A DNA stretch of 64,000 nt from Pisolithus tinctorius (GCA_024663395.1 JANFAH010000040.1:186001-250000), one strand, 5' to 3'; positions 12,292-23,688 are shown, counted from the stretch's first letter. Translations and numbers: made by a program. Notes: generated by a model not told the origin, from the sequence alone.

Positions 12292-12962
12292 TGTTACGCT
12301 GCGCTCACATTTGTTCCCTCTTATAGATGCTTACATAACAGTTTGCGCCTTGCCCCGCCTCTATAGGCGTTCCGTCTACTCGCAAGCTGCTGTCTACGCA
12401 GTTGGGCTCGTGTTCCATATGTTTCCTTATGGCATCACTTTCCTTTCTCGGTAGACCCCTGTCTACCCCATGTTGTACTATAGCCAGACATTGCGTCCGT
12501 TCCCCTTCCCTCTGTGATCTGCTGGTGGCCCTGACCCACGCAGTCACGTGATGCGTTCACCCTGGGTGAACGCTCCACCCTTGACTCACATATGCAGTTA
12601 GTCCCTCCTTACCTGTGCTCGCTCACCCCCATGTGTTCCCGTCTGCAGCAGGGTCGCCCCTGTGCCCTCTGCCTTGGGACTTGGGTGAGCAACTATGCTT
12701 GTATTCAAATGTTTGGCTGCAGGTACTTTACATACGTATATAAACCCGCATGTATCGTACCAGTCCCTCATTCGAAATCTACTTTGCAACCACCCTTAGC
12801 TCTGTGCGCTGTACCAACAAGGACTCGCCAGTACGACTTCGGTTGGCCAAGACTAGTGTTCCGCTGCTAGTGAAGTTAAATTACACATCACTTCTCATGC
12901 AGTCATGTGCTTGTGCTTCATCGCACTCGATTCATGACGCGATACGAGTTGTCGGCATAACA
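12292..12962 (+). repeat. 3' LTR of element B
   Basis: 671 bp, the partner of 4850-5520, preceded by the purine tract GAGGGGGGGGTGA and followed by the target duplication AAAGG at 12963-12967. Confidence 0.95.
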
Positions 12963-13200
12963 AAAGGGGGCTAGGGCGTTGGGGGTCTGTGGGGCAATGA
13001 GAGCATAAGCGATCACGTCTCCCACCCTTTCATCCTCTCAGCGAAGTTAACAAAAAACTTCATGAATGGGGCTCTGATGGAGGAGGAGGAGAAGGGGGGA
13101 TGTCTTCTGCTGGATCTTGCAGTAAGAAGGCAAGATGCATGTCGTACTCATCATGAATGTGATCAGGGAGGCTGGAGAACAGTAGACTATGCTGCAGCTG

Positions 13201-13539
13201 TCACAATGTGGGGAGAATGATGGATGAGATTGGAATAAAGACAGTGCAGGGAGCAGGGAGGAATGATCCATATGCTTCATCAAGAGGGGAGACTGAAACA
13301 ACCACATAAGACCTTTCTAACCGAGTGACAGACCTGAGGCAACCAAAGAATGTCCTTCTGGAAGTCATACTGACAAGGAGAACATGCTGACCAAGCTGCA
13401 TGGGATGAGATGGGGCTGACAATGATGGGATGAACCAGGGGGCTTCAGGACGGAAGCTGGTGGGAATGCCTGGCAAGTATACATACCCACTGTCTCTGGC
13501 AAATGAGACAAGCGAGATGATTGACAAAGAGGTGGCCAT
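13201..13539 (-). pseudogene. LTR-C ORF, copy 1 (truncated by a stop)
   Basis: The minus-strand frame from ATG 13539 (MATSLSIISLVSF) reads 112 codons and ends at a TGA where copy 3 reads Gln (ILPTL-stop-QLQ). Against copy 3 about 11 of 112 residues differ, mostly conservatively. The frame lies in U3, in the sense of the LTR, upstream of its TATA box. No known domain recognised; the segment QLGQ-VLLVSM...FFGCLRS looks beta-rich. Confidence 0.55.
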
Positions 13540-13942
13540 GATTGATGGACTTAGCGAAATGAGCGTCTGATGGATGGAGTGCTGTAGAAACATGTAGGGT
13601 GCAAGGATCCTCTCCAAATTTGGAAGGCAGAATCGTGGGGCTGAGCACTTTAAGCGAGTGTGAGAACGGAGTTGATATCTTTGGAAATGGTGGAGATATG
13701 ATGAAAACCGGAATGCCATACACGGGTGCTAAAAACCTTTAATGCGTGCTTAACTCACTTCCTCTTTTCTCTCTAGCACTGATGACTTGTTCTTGTGTGA
13801 AGGATGACTGCTCACATCCAGTAGTCTTTCTATGCATGAGGCCTTTAGTCTTCATCTGCATGCATGGGCATTGTGCACAACTTGTCAACGAGTTAGGCAG
13901 AGTCAGCTGAAACCATGTCCACAACACCTTTGGTGTGTGACA

Positions 13943-15919
13943 GTGGGTGTCGGAGCCAGACTAGTTGGAGGAACATATGGTTTCGTAGTGGTGGATGTTG
14001 GTGCAGGTGTAGAGGGATTGGATGCCTGGCGAGTGGCACGCAAACTTTGAATGCCAGGGGAAATGATTTCCTCTTCAACAGTGGCTGCACATGGGTCGAC
14101 TCGTGGAGGGTTGGCAGGACATGCCGCAGGTCAAGCTGTGATTTCAACTCCGTCGAAGCGGGCTTTCTTTCCACAGGGAATGACTGCTCCCTTGTTACCT
14201 TTATCTGCTTGGTAGGTAGCCCAAGCTTGAGCAACATATGCTTGGAAGTCAGGGTCAGCTAAGTCTGTGACAGGTTCATTGGCATCTTGGATGGTGTTTA
14301 AGAAGGCAGAAGGCTGGATTTCCAACTGCATGTCAATTTCGGGATGAGCAATGCAGAAGAGGTTAGCAGTGCCTTGCATGGCCATGTTGCACAGAGCAGC
14401 AGGAGTCACAGTGCATGCGCTGGCCTGGTCTCTGTCAGCCATGACATGGTCAACAGCCTCTCTCAATGAGTTACATTCAGGGAAACGTGGGATTTGGCTC
14501 CTGTCCGCCAGATAGAGACAGTTGTCTGTACCTCTTGTGATCTTACCAGCGCAGATATAAACTTCAACAAGTGCGCACATCCTCATCCAGTGGTTGGGGT
14601 CTGCGTTGCTGCGGCAGAGGCTGTGTCTGGAATTTGTATTCCTGTTTAACGACAGTACCAGAAGGTGGCACTTGCAGCATGTAAGCCAACGAGGGAGGTG
14701 CAGCTGGCGAGGCCGTGGTACCCATCATTGGTACCATGCTACAAAGAGTGGATCCTGTCAGAAGGAACTTGGCGGCTTTGATGACTTCTGCGAGCGGGTA
14801 TGGATCATCAGGGTGGAGGTCAGTGTGGACTATGGAGAGTCGATGACGAATTCAGTCTGCGATGGCCCTTGGGAAGCCATTCAGGAACATGGAATCCCAT
14901 TCTGTCTCTGCAAGCTTTTTAGTTTTAATGAGCAGGGCAGAAATCTTAGCGAATTTCCACTGGTATTCTCCGAGGTCATCCTGGTTCTGCATAGGCTTGG
15001 ACTGATATTCTTTGACGAGGTACTGCAAGTCTGCACGGCAGTAGTGGTCGTCACCCTCGCAGCCAGGGTACAAACCCTTAACAGCTACTACAAAGGCATC
15101 CCAGTCAGCAGCCACGGGAGTGGCTTCCAGAAGTGTTTGCCAGACCTCGGCTTCTTTGAGGTCAGCATAGCGGATTGCAGCTCTGATCTTGCCACGGTCA
15201 TCAAGGGCAGCGAGAGTACTGAGGAAGTCAATGTCTTCGAGGTAGCATGGAAGCTGTGCGGGAGAATCTCCACTAAATTTAGGTGAGTTTTGTGTTCCAC
15301 GGAGCAGCATCTGAAACTGAGGATTAGCCATTGGTGGGTTAACCTGTAGTGGCGGTGCTGGATTTGTAACAGGTGGAACAGGTATTGGTTGCAGGTGTGA
15401 TGCGGTTGGTATAGTGCGTGAGCGAGCAGGTGGAAGCGTTGGCGGGTTACTAATTGGCTGATGGGTGGTCTGCGACTGAGTGAGTGGTCATGGCAGTGTG
15501 GTGGATGGAACTGAGAGTCTGGGTATAGATTCGGAGGTGTCAAAGAGACGGGAAAAAGAGGGCGTCAGTGATGATGAATCAGATGATGTGACAGGTGTTA
15601 AAGGTGATGGCGGGGTTTCAGGCCTTCAGGGAGTCGAGTGGATAAAGCCACCAGGAAAATCAGGGGCAGTGAGATCTAGGTGATCCGACATGACGGATAT
15701 CTGATCTGCCAAGATATCAGGAGGAGTGATTGTGGGTAGTACCCATGGAATGTCAGCGGTTAATTGTGCATGATCCAGTGTTACGGGTGAAACAGGGCAG
15801 AAAATGTCGGAGTCTTCTGACAGGTTGAGATTGTGAAAGTGCAGGCATAAATTTTCTAGTTTGGTGCATTCAGCGGTGTGCCTGAGCGACCTTCTGGAAG
15901 CGACAGCAGAATCCCTCAT
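13943..15919 (-). pseudogene. Gag of element D, broken
   Basis: The minus-strand frame opens at ATG 15919, directly at the primer-binding site. It continues through a Pro/Thr/Ser-rich N-terminal region into a helical gag domain (from about 15331, MANPQFQML, containing FSGDSPAQL and AIRYADLKEAE). In-frame TGA codons occur near 15626, 15490 and 14849, and a frame change follows. The C-terminal part (14586-14131) has an H-X4-C half of a zinc knuckle (HWMRMC) whose second Cys appears lost. After a TGA at 14131 the frame stays open to 13943, where LTR C begins. It then continues in D protease at 4098. Retrotransposon Gag packages the RNA in cytoplasmic particles; this copy cannot make it intact. 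Confidence 0.8.
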
Positions 15920-15930
15920 GGTGGGCTCCA
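15919..15930 (-). promoter_or_regulatory. primer-binding site of D, overlapping the gag start codon
   Basis: Two bases after the D LTR the minus strand reads TGGAGCCCACCA, which would pair with a tRNA 3' end TGGTGGGCTCCA. The same 12 bases follow LTR C at 34737-34748. The final A of the site is the A of the ATG that opens D gag (15919). I do not assign the tRNA. Confidence 0.75.
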
Positions 15931-15932
15931 GT

Positions 15933-16586
15933 TGTAGGAAAAGTCCAAGTAGCTGTATAATACGAGCTAGATGGCTTAGATAACAACAATAAAAAATGAA
16001 GGGAATGAATTGTTCGTCCCAAGGGATTCTGGACTGTTGGGACTAGAAGGTGAGACCCAGGGCTTTGTAGCAGTAGTGTTTCGTGACGTGCACGGCATGG
16101 TCCGTGGAGTAGTACTGGCGATGCGAGCAGTGCAAGCGGTATACATAGTTCGTGCACAGCGGAATGCGAGATGTGCAGTGTAGACAAAGTGGAAAAGAAA
16201 CTCATGGTGACCTTCCAAGTGCCAAAAGGTATCCTTCTGTACCTAAGTACAGGGCTTTATAGTCTGGGCAAACCCAGAACCTAAGTAAGACAGGGGACAG
16301 TAAAGGAAAGCCACATGACAGCGTGTGCAAACAAGACAGGCCGAACAGAGGCCAAGGGTATACTACAAGCACTAAAGGAATAGAGACCATGATAAGAAAA
16401 AGAGTCCAAGGAAAAACAACAACTGGAGCACAGCGGCTGCAGGTATAGCACTGCATGAGAGGGAGCGAGGGCGTGGGAAGGTAGCGCATGAACAATGGTG
16501 AATGTGAGATGGGAGTGGATGTAACAGTAGTCATGGAATGGTTAATGATAGGGGCTCGTGCATCCAGGGAATGCGGATTCCTTACA
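15933..16586 (-). repeat. 5' LTR of element D
   Basis: On the minus strand the 654-bp repeat starts TGTAAGGAA at 16586 and ends TTTTCCTACA at 15933. The ends are imperfect inverted repeats with TG..CA termini. It abuts a primer-binding site after a 2-nt spacer, and its other side breaks the open frame of C pol. The 3' partner lies outside the window, so the boundaries rest on terminal motifs and context, not on an LTR pair. Confidence 0.8.
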
Positions 16587-18187
16587 GCGCTCTTGAGTAA
16601 GCTTCTTTGTGGGAACAAATACAGGAGGGTGACAAGTGAGAGGTGTGAGTGATGTGAGGGGGTCTTCTGGAAACTGGTGCTGGACTTGAGCATCCTCTGG
16701 ATAGACTCCAGGCGCTGGCTTGACTTTACGATCAATGCACTTGTATGCTCCATACACTGGCTGTCCTGTTTCATCGGCTGAGTCTTCTGTATCCATAGCA
16801 AGGCCTTTTCTAAAATGTAACAAATCAAGAAAGTCAGATAGGGAATAGTAAAAATGAAGCTGTTTTTCGGTTTTCTGAATAGGAAGCAGATCTGGTGCTT
16901 TCAAAGGATTAGATAATGAAGAAGAGAAGACATCAAGATAAAAGGAACTCTGGAAACTTGAAACTGAAGGAGGCATAGTAAGTGATGTTACAGGAGTATC
17001 TGAACAAAGAAATGATATCTGTGGGTTTAGGAGTTTCATGACTTCTCAGTCAAAGTGAGCAGATGGAGAACAAGAAAAACTATAAGTACAAGAGGGGACA
17101 TACGAATCAATCTTCAAAGAGCTGGAGAAATAAATGATGAGATATGGGAGAAAGTGGAGGAATACATCTGAAAAGATCATTGGACCTGTCTTGAGTTGAA
17201 TCTGAAGAAGTGGAAGCAGGAAAGTGGTCTGGGCATGAAACTGCTTCAAAAGGGGGAGGATGCGCTGAGGCTGAGGCACAACTGACTGCACTGGCAAGGA
17301 GATGAAGATCGGAGTTTTGGAATGCATCTGGGTCCTCTTCATCCACATCACCTGAATGGTCTTCTGCAGCTTCCTGCAAATGAGCAATCCATCCAGTAGG
17401 GGTACAACACATGACAACATTGTTGTAAGGCTCTGGCATGGCAACTGAATCTTCACCAACAGCAGCATTAGACATGGCTTGGGGAGCTGAGAGTAGCAAT
17501 GGCATAGGAAGAGTTGGACTAGATGAACACTGATGCCTGCATAAGTTGTCGTCAAGTTGTGCAGACTGAGGCAAGGATGGGCTAGGCAGATAGAAGCGAG
17601 AGCCAACACCAGTGTTGAACATATCAGAGTCAAGTGGTGAAAGTGTGGTGGGAATATCTGGGGATAGACTGGACAAGTGATGGGACATGTGCAACTCGTC
17701 GACAAGTTGCATGGACTGAGAGTCATGACCTATATCTGAGGATGAACCTGGCAACTGCACATGGCTGCACAAGTCATCGTCAAGTTGTGCAGACTGATGA
17801 CAGGTGGATGGACTGGGTGCATATGGATCCCTGCGCAACTCATTGCTGAGTTGTGTTGTGTGGACTGAGAGTCATGGCTAGCATCATGGAAAGTAGGGGC
17901 AACTGAACCACAGTAGGAAGTGTTGAAGATGGAGAATGTGGCTTCAGAGTCTGGAGTGACAGTGTCTCTACAGAACAGAAGTGATGCCTGGTGGGAACCA
18001 TCAGTGGGCTCTTCCTGAATGATAACCAGATCTGGGGATGGGGGAGAGGGAGTCTGAGGTGGAGCAGTAATGCCATTAGAAAGTACATGTGAGGCAGGTA
18101 GACTCAAGTCAGATGGCAGGTCTGGAGGTGGAGATGCATTGCTCTGAGTGGGAGATGCCTGTGGGAGTAGACGAGGGTAGAACCTGA
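16587..18187 (-). pseudogene. Pol linker and pre-RT segment of element C
   Basis: This continues the C protease frame after the F1 insertion. The first part (18187-17100) is Pro/Ser-rich with repeated peptides of the type SAQLDDDLC at three or four places. The last part (about 16750-16590) reads KCIDRKVKPAPGVYPED and THPP-like CHPPVFVPTKKLTQERC, closely matching in layout the segment that precedes RT in D. It is cut at 16586 by the D LTR. Several frame changes and stops are present. Confidence 0.7.
17539..17854. repeat. four imperfect copies of a palindromic motif
   Basis: Copies at about 17539-17562, 17691-17710, 17767-17790 and 17834-17854 approximate GCAACTYGTCGTCAAGTTGTGC, an imperfect inverted repeat (AACTTG/CAAGTT around TCG). 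The same motif recurs several times in LTR C. Here it lies in coding sequence and encodes the repeated QLDD/QLVD peptides. Confidence 0.6.
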
Positions 18188-18192
18188 CATAG

Positions 18193-19020
18193 TGTCATAT
18201 ACCGAGAAACCCTCAGTTTGGTCTTAGGTTCTGAACGCCGGGTCAATACCAAACACCGAAGGCAAGGTCTGTTTTCTTACTGTACTTTTCTAGTTAGTCT
18301 TTGTACTGCCCTCGCTTGTGCCGAGGCAGTGTCTGTCTTCGGCTCTCTGATCCCTGCCTTCTCGTTTAACCTTTAGTTAGTTCCTTACACAGCTATTTAG
18401 TTCCTCACCGGTAACACCGGCCTTCGGGTTGCCGGTCTTCGGTATATATACTCTACGTATGTTGTACTTAGTCCCGCAGTCTGAATATCAACTTAGTTCA
18501 ACCCAAGTCCCACTGCAAGCATTTCACAATTTTTCATAACAGAACATGTTGAAAAAAATTGAAAGAAGAGATACAATGTCACTTTGGATGTTTTCAAACA
18601 AAAAATCCAAAAGTAATAATTTATTTTCTTTGCATGTCCCACCTATAAACATTAATTGATGTTAATGACCATTAGCTTTTAGTCTAATGACAACTACTGT
18701 CAATTCATGTTTGCTGGTGGAGAAGGCAAAGAAAATGAAATATTATTTTTGGATTTTGTCTGTGAAAACATCCATTATAACATGGTATCTCTTCCTTCAA
18801 TTTTTTTCAACATGCTTGATCATGAAAAATTGTGAAATGCTTGCAGTGTCCCCAGCTTAAGCCCGAGTTGACTCTGGGCTTTCGCTTCTGATCCCCCTCG
18901 GCTTCCTCTGACCTCAACCTGGCTTGCACAAGGGTCTAGCGCACGAGCTAAGACCAAGGGTTGTTGCCCCCGGCGCTCGGCCTTCGGCCTTCGACCCTCG
19001 TCGCAGTCACGGACTTAACA
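18193..19020 (+). repeat. 5' LTR of F1 (interrupted by a MITE)
   Basis: TGTCATATACC to GGACTTAACA. Without the 338-bp MITE and its 3-bp duplication it is about 487 bp, like 25022-25508. TATATATA near 18440 is the likely TATA box. The sequence GTATATTCAGACTTCC follows; I do not recognise it as a tRNA-complementary site. Confidence 0.93.
18511..18848. mobile_element. CACTA-type MITE (non-autonomous DNA transposon)
   Basis: The insert is absent from the LTRs at 25022 and 61067, which read CCCAAGTCCCCAGC across the site. It begins CACTGCAAGCATTTCAC and ends with the reverse complement, and the arms stay complementary for about 80 bp. The flanking duplication is TCC (18508-18510, 18849-18851). 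CACTR ends plus a 3-bp duplication are the hallmarks of the CACTA/EnSpm superfamily. It has no ORF and would depend on a Tnp2-type transposase in trans. Confidence 0.88.
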
Positions 19021-19060
19021 GTATATTCAGACTTCCACTTGTGCAAGTCACTCACCACCC

Positions 19061-20431
19061 ATGACCAGAACTCGCACCCAAGCTCGAGCAGACCGCGCTT
19101 TAGAATCCGCCTCTGCCTCGAGACCAACCCAACCCGAAACCTCAGACGACCTTCGCTGCCAGTTGGCCCTCAGTTCCCTCGCCAGTCACCGCCGGACTTC
19201 TGCAGTCGTGCAGCAGTTCCAAGGATTCTCAGCCCGTCGTTCCGGTACTGCACCGGCTTCCAACGATCGAGGTACACCAACACCAGCCGGTCATCGACCT
19301 CCCGCTCCCTTTGGTAACCCCGGAGGTGATGGTGACGACGACCCGGACGACTCTGACCATCACTCCAGTGATGACGACAATGATAACAACGACGATCCTT
19401 TTGGGCCTAATCCCGAGGAAGGCAAACACGAGGAAACTGAAGGAAACCTACAGCTAAGGGTCTTAGACAGCCTCACCAGGGCCGTACAATCCCTCGCCCG
19501 GTCTTCCCGCCGAGACACCGAAGGAAGCTCAGGATCAGCCAAGGTCCGAGAGCCGGACACCTTCAACAGCACCGACCCAAAGAAGCTCCGACAGTTCCTC
19601 GTCCAGTGCGAGTTAACTTTCCAGAACAAACCCCGAACCTTCCGTGATGAGTGCCGAAAGGTAACCTTCGCTCAATCCTACCTCAAAGGAATGGCACTCG
19701 AATGGTTCGAGCCAGACCTTCTTCTCACCGGCAAACCTGAGGAACCACCCCTGTGGATGGACAGCTGGCACGAGTTTGTCATCGAACTCCAGTTGACCTT
19801 CGGTCCCCATGACCCGGTAGCAGAAGCCGAGAGCCAGCTCGACCACCTAACTATGAAAGAAACCCACCGCATCAATAAATACATGGTCGAGTTCAATAGG
19901 CTAGCTACCCAGGTATGGGGATACGGCGATGGGGCTCTCCGCCACTTCTTCTATGCCAGTCTCCCTGACTGAATCAAAGACGAGATAAGCCGGGTAGGCA
20001 AACCCCGCACCCTTGAAGACCTTTGCCGTCTAGCTCAGGACATAGACGCCTGCTACTGGGAACAATGCGAGGAGGTCCAACGCCAGAACCAGTCTTCCGG
20101 TAACCAGAACTCGTCAAAGACCGGCAACAGAGACTCAAACACCGACAAAGGGAAAACCTCGGCATCCAACACCTCCCAGTCCCCTGCTACACCAAAGACC
20201 GGCAGTACCAACGCCGGGTCTCCAAAGCCCGAAACAGCCAGCAACAAACTCGGCAAGGACGGAAAGTTAATGGCTGCCGAGCGGAAGCGACGTTTCGACC
20301 TAAAGCTCTGCATGTTCTGTGGAGGGGATGGTCACGTAGCCAAGGAATGCCCCAAGAAGGTGGCCAAAGCTAGAGCAGCTGCGGCAGCTCCGGAAGCCAC
20401 ACCGGAGGCCTCCACCAAGGCAAAAAAATAG
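19061..20431 (+). pseudogene. Gag of F1 (one internal TGA)
   Basis: The start is ATG 19061, 40 bp after the LTR. An acidic low-complexity segment (DDDPDDSDHHSSDDDNDN) precedes the gag domain (FNSTDPKKLRQFLVQC, MALEWFEPDLL, NKYMVEFNRLA). TGA at 19970 interrupts the domain (SLPD-stop-IKDE; G and F3 read Gln here). The frame continues through an Asn/Ser/Lys-rich linker to a CCHC knuckle (CMFCGGDGHVAKEC, about 20309-20350) and stops at TAG 20429. The tail AAG GCA AAA AAA TAG contains a slippery heptamer into pol. Confidence 0.88.
20422..20428 (+). promoter_or_regulatory. -1 ribosomal frameshift heptamer AAAAAAA (element F1)
   Basis: Gag codons GCA AAA AAA TAG contain A AAA AAA directly before the stop. 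Slipping -1 continues as ATA GTC GGC GGT into the pol frame, which is open into the protease. F3 keeps the same heptamer at 62953-62959. Confidence 0.7.
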
Positions 20432-23400
20432 TCGGCGGTCCTCAGAACCTCGCACACCCCAAGGACCGCATTGACTCCGGTGGTGTGCTCTTGGAGGTTA
20501 AGCTCAACGCGTCCGCTCTTTGTAACCCGAATAGTCTTATGCCTACCATTTCTCTAGCATCCTACAACAAGCCGGCGTTCCCAGTACTCGTCAACTCTGG
20601 CTCTATGCACTGTTTTATAGATATAAAGTTTGCAAATAAAATCTCTGTTCCCCTTTACTCCGTCCTGCCGGTTCAGCTTCGGCTGTTTGACGGCACATCC
20701 AACTCGGTCATCACTCAGGCAGCAGATCTCGTCTTCGTTTTTCCCTCCAGCGATGCAACCCCGGTCACCCTCTATGCAACCCCGCTGGACTCTGAGTGCA
20801 AGGCAGTCTTAGGATACAACTGGCTCACCCAACACAATCCGTCGATTGACTGGGTCTCGAGCAGTATTAGATTCCAGACGCCCGTACAACGAGTGCCAGA
20901 CCCCCCGATGTCACCCCCTGGCCCCGAGCCTTCGGCTCCCAGACCAACCACCCTCAGCTCTAATGAGCATCTGACCCCGCAATTAGAGAAACCGGTTGCA
21001 CCGGGCTTGACTTGCCCACCTATCGCCTTCATCAATGCCACGGCCTATGTCTGGGCATGTAAACTTGAAGGGTCTTCTCAGTTCAGCCTCCAGCTTCATC
21101 CCTCGGCCCTCACCTCTCTTCGGTCTTCAAAAGTAGAAGATGCACCGAACCTCTCCAGCGTTCCACCAGAGTACCATGAGTACGCCGACGTGTTCAGTAA
21201 ATCCAAAGCCACTACCCTAGCACCCCACCGAGAACACGATCTTAAAATCGAGCTGGAAGGAGACTCATCACCACCCCTTGGCCCTATCTACTCCCTGTCA
21301 CCAGTAGAGCTTGAAGCTCTCCAGGCCTTCTTAGACGAGCATCTGGCTACCGGGTTCATCCGACCGACCTCTTCCCCCCACGGAGCGCCAGTCCTCTTTG
21401 TCAAAAAGAAGGATGGCTCCCTTCGGCTTTGTGTCGACTTCTGGGGCTTGAACAAGATCACCAAAAAGGACTGATACCCACTTCCCCTCATCACCGACCT
21501 CCTAGACTCGCCATCCCGGGCCAAGGTTTACACCAAAATCGACCTCAGGCATGCGTATCACCTAGTCCGGAGCACCAATGGTGATGAATGGAAAACCGCA
21601 TTCCACACTCGGTATGGGTCCTTTGAATGGCTTGTCATGCCTTTTGGCCTGTCCAACGCCCCGGCGGCGTTCCAACGCTTCGTCAACACGGTGTTCGCCG
21701 ACCTCCTAGACGTATGCGTCGTGGTCTACCTGGACGACATACTCATCTACTCCAACGATGAGAACTCGCACCAGCAGCATGTTAAAGAGGTTCTACGCCG
21801 ACTCCAGAAACATGGCCTGTATGCCAAACCGGAAAAATGTGAGTTCCATTCCGAATCGGTAGAATACCTAGGCTACTGCCTTTCGCCGACCGGCCTCACC
21901 ATGTCCAGTGAAAAGATCAAAGCCGTCTGTGACTGGCCCGAGCCCTGGAAGGTCAAGGACATCCAATCCTTCCTAGGCTTCGCCAACTTCTACCGACGCT
22001 TCATCTACAACTACTCAGACATTGTCGTCCCCTTGACCCGCCTCACGCAAAAAAACATACCCTGGAACTTCTCCGAGGAGTGCCGATCGGCCTTCAATAT
22101 GCTCAAAGAGGCTTTCACCACCACTCCTGTCCTTACTCACTTCGTTCCCGGTGCTCAACTCACAGTGGAAACCGATGCCTCGGACTATGCCATCGCCGGC
22201 ATACTGTCCATTACCGGTGAAGACAACCAACTTCACCTGGTCGCCTTTTACTCCCGAACACTGTCTGCGCCGGAACTCAACTATGACACCCACGATAAGG
22301 AGTTGCTTGCTATCTTTGAGGCTTTCCGGGCCTGGAGACACTACTTGGAGGGTTCTCCTCTACCCATTGATGTGGTCACCGACCATAAAAACCTCGAATA
22401 CTTCTCAACCTCTAAGGTACTCACACGCCGGCAAGCCCGGTGGTCCGAGTACCTGTCACAGTTCAACCTTGTCATCCGTTTCCACCCGGGTAAGCTCGGC
22501 GCTAAGCCCGACGCTCTCACTTGACGATGGGACGTCTACCCCAAAGAGGGGGATAGGGGCTATGCCCAGGCAAACCCCCACAACCTCCGACCGGTGTTCA
22601 CGCAAGAACAGTTGGTCTCGGCTCTCCGCGCCACATGCTTGGAGTACCCTGTACTATGTGCCAGCCTTCTAATGGACGTAGAACAACTCCACAACGAAAT
22701 ACCCACCCACGACACTATTACCTCCCCCGAGCTTGCTAAGCTCTTCCTACTCCATGTCTTCTCAAAACACGGTGTCCCGGCACATGTAACCTCTGACCGA
22801 GGCTCTGAGTTCATCTCACACTTCTTCCGGTCCTTGGGTAAAGCACTGGATATGCGCCTACATTTCACTTCTGGATACCACCCAGAAGGAGATGGCCAGA
22901 CTGAACGAACAAACCAGACCTTGGAACAGTACCTCCAGGTATATTGCAACTACCAACAGGACAACTGGGCCGAGTTACTTCCGTTGGCTGAGTTTGCCTA
23001 CAACAATGCTCTGAGTGCCACCACCAGTGTCTCCCCTTTCTTCGCCAACAAGGGCTACCACCCTAACCTCTCAGTCTTCCCCGAAAGGGACTTATCCTCG
23101 GTACGGGCTAGGGACTACGCCGTGGACCTAGACGAACTACACCAGTTCCTACGAGAAGAGATGGCACTAGCCCAAGCCAGATACCAAGGTCCAGCAGATG
23201 CGAAAAGGCTACTGGCGCCCAAGATCAACCTTGGCGACCAGGTCTACGTCAAAGCCAAGTACTTCCGGACCACAAGACCATCACAGAAACTCGCAGACAA
23301 GAACCTAGGCCCTTACCCGGTAATAGCCCAACCTGGCACCCACTCATTCACCCTTCGCCTCCCGGACTCCATGCGTACGGTACACCCGGTGTTCCATGTA

Positions 23401-23688
23401 TCGCAGTTAGAACCAGCACACCCCAACACCATTCTGAACCGAACTCAGCCACCACCACCTCCGGTCGAGGTCGACGGTGAACCAGAGTACGAGATCGCCA
23501 AGATCCTCGACTCAAAGGTAGACCGACGACGGAGGTGTAAGCTACAGTACCTGGTATGCTGGGCTGGCTACGAGGGCACTGACGAAGAAACATCCTGGCT
23601 ACCGGCCACCGAGCTGGGTAATGCCGAAGATCTGCTCGCTGCGTTTCATGCTGCCTACCCTGGTAAACCCGGTCCAGTCACTAGTTAA
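20422..23688 (+). pseudogene. Pol of F1: PR, RT, RNase H, deleted integrase, chromodomain
   Basis: One frame with two TGA stops (21472, 22522), each before or at an expected Arg (KKD-stop-YPL, ALT-stop-RWD). The protease catalytic Asp is Asn ([13 protein letters not shown]3 has LVDSGS). RT is otherwise well kept (YLDDILIYS) and RNase H begins ETDASDYAI. In integrase, HNEI is followed directly by PTHDTIT, whereas G has about 151 residues between them holding the HHCC finger and the first catalytic Asp. SDRGSEF and the Glu segment (GQTERTNQ) remain, then a chromodomain (YLVCWAGYEGTDEETSW). The copy cannot be autonomous. Confidence 0.92.

Larger units (their letters stand above)
4850..12962 (+). 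mobile_element. complete Ty3/gypsy retrotransposon B
   Basis: Two 671-bp LTRs (TGTTACGCTG...CGGCATAACA) flank gag, pol and an additional post-pol region. The 5-bp duplication AAAGG is present at 4845-4849 and 12963-12967. The empty target is visible in the paralogous LTR C at 35605-35625 (ATCAAAGGGGGCTAGGGC) and, inverted, near 41160-41185, so the insertion is proven within this window. The differences I noticed between the two LTRs were mostly transitions. A purine tract (12279-12291) precedes the 3' LTR. Confidence 0.95.
4103..13942 (-). repeat. solo LTR of family C (copy 1), split by element B
   Basis: Minus-strand ends are TGTCACACACC (13942) and TTTGACTCACA (4103), matching copies at 34751-36585 and 40194-42047. 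Without B and its duplication the repeat is about 1.72 kb. It is flanked by a 4-bp GTGG duplication (4099-4102 and 13943-13946). No C internal sequence adjoins it; D coding sequence lies on both sides, so it is a solo LTR. The region 4260-4850 holds the R/U5 part with a minus-strand TATA near 4500; 12968-13942 holds U3 and the LTR ORF. Confidence 0.9.
1..16586 (-). mobile_element. Ty3/gypsy retrotransposon D (5' part, runs off left edge)
   Basis: Read on the minus strand, the element has a 5' LTR (15933-16586), a primer-binding site, gag, protease, RT, RNase H and integrase, and leaves the window before its 3' LTR. It is inserted in the pol of element C at 16586/16587. A solo LTR of family C, itself carrying element B, sits between D gag and D protease (4103-13942). 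Removing that insertion and one copy of the 4-bp GTGG duplication restores an open frame from gag into protease, which is strong evidence for the nesting. The order RT-RNase H-integrase makes it Ty3/gypsy. Few stops remain, so D is fairly young. Confidence 0.9.

Noticed and set aside
13947..15331. Plus-strand ORFs over the D gag region (for example 14594-15286).
   Set aside because: They are antisense shadows of gag; the minus-strand frames carry the recognisable gag sequence.
18193..19020. The AT-rich segment in the F1 LTR as a regulatory region of the LTR.
   Set aside because: It is an insertion with CACTG ends and TCC duplication, absent from the other F LTRs.
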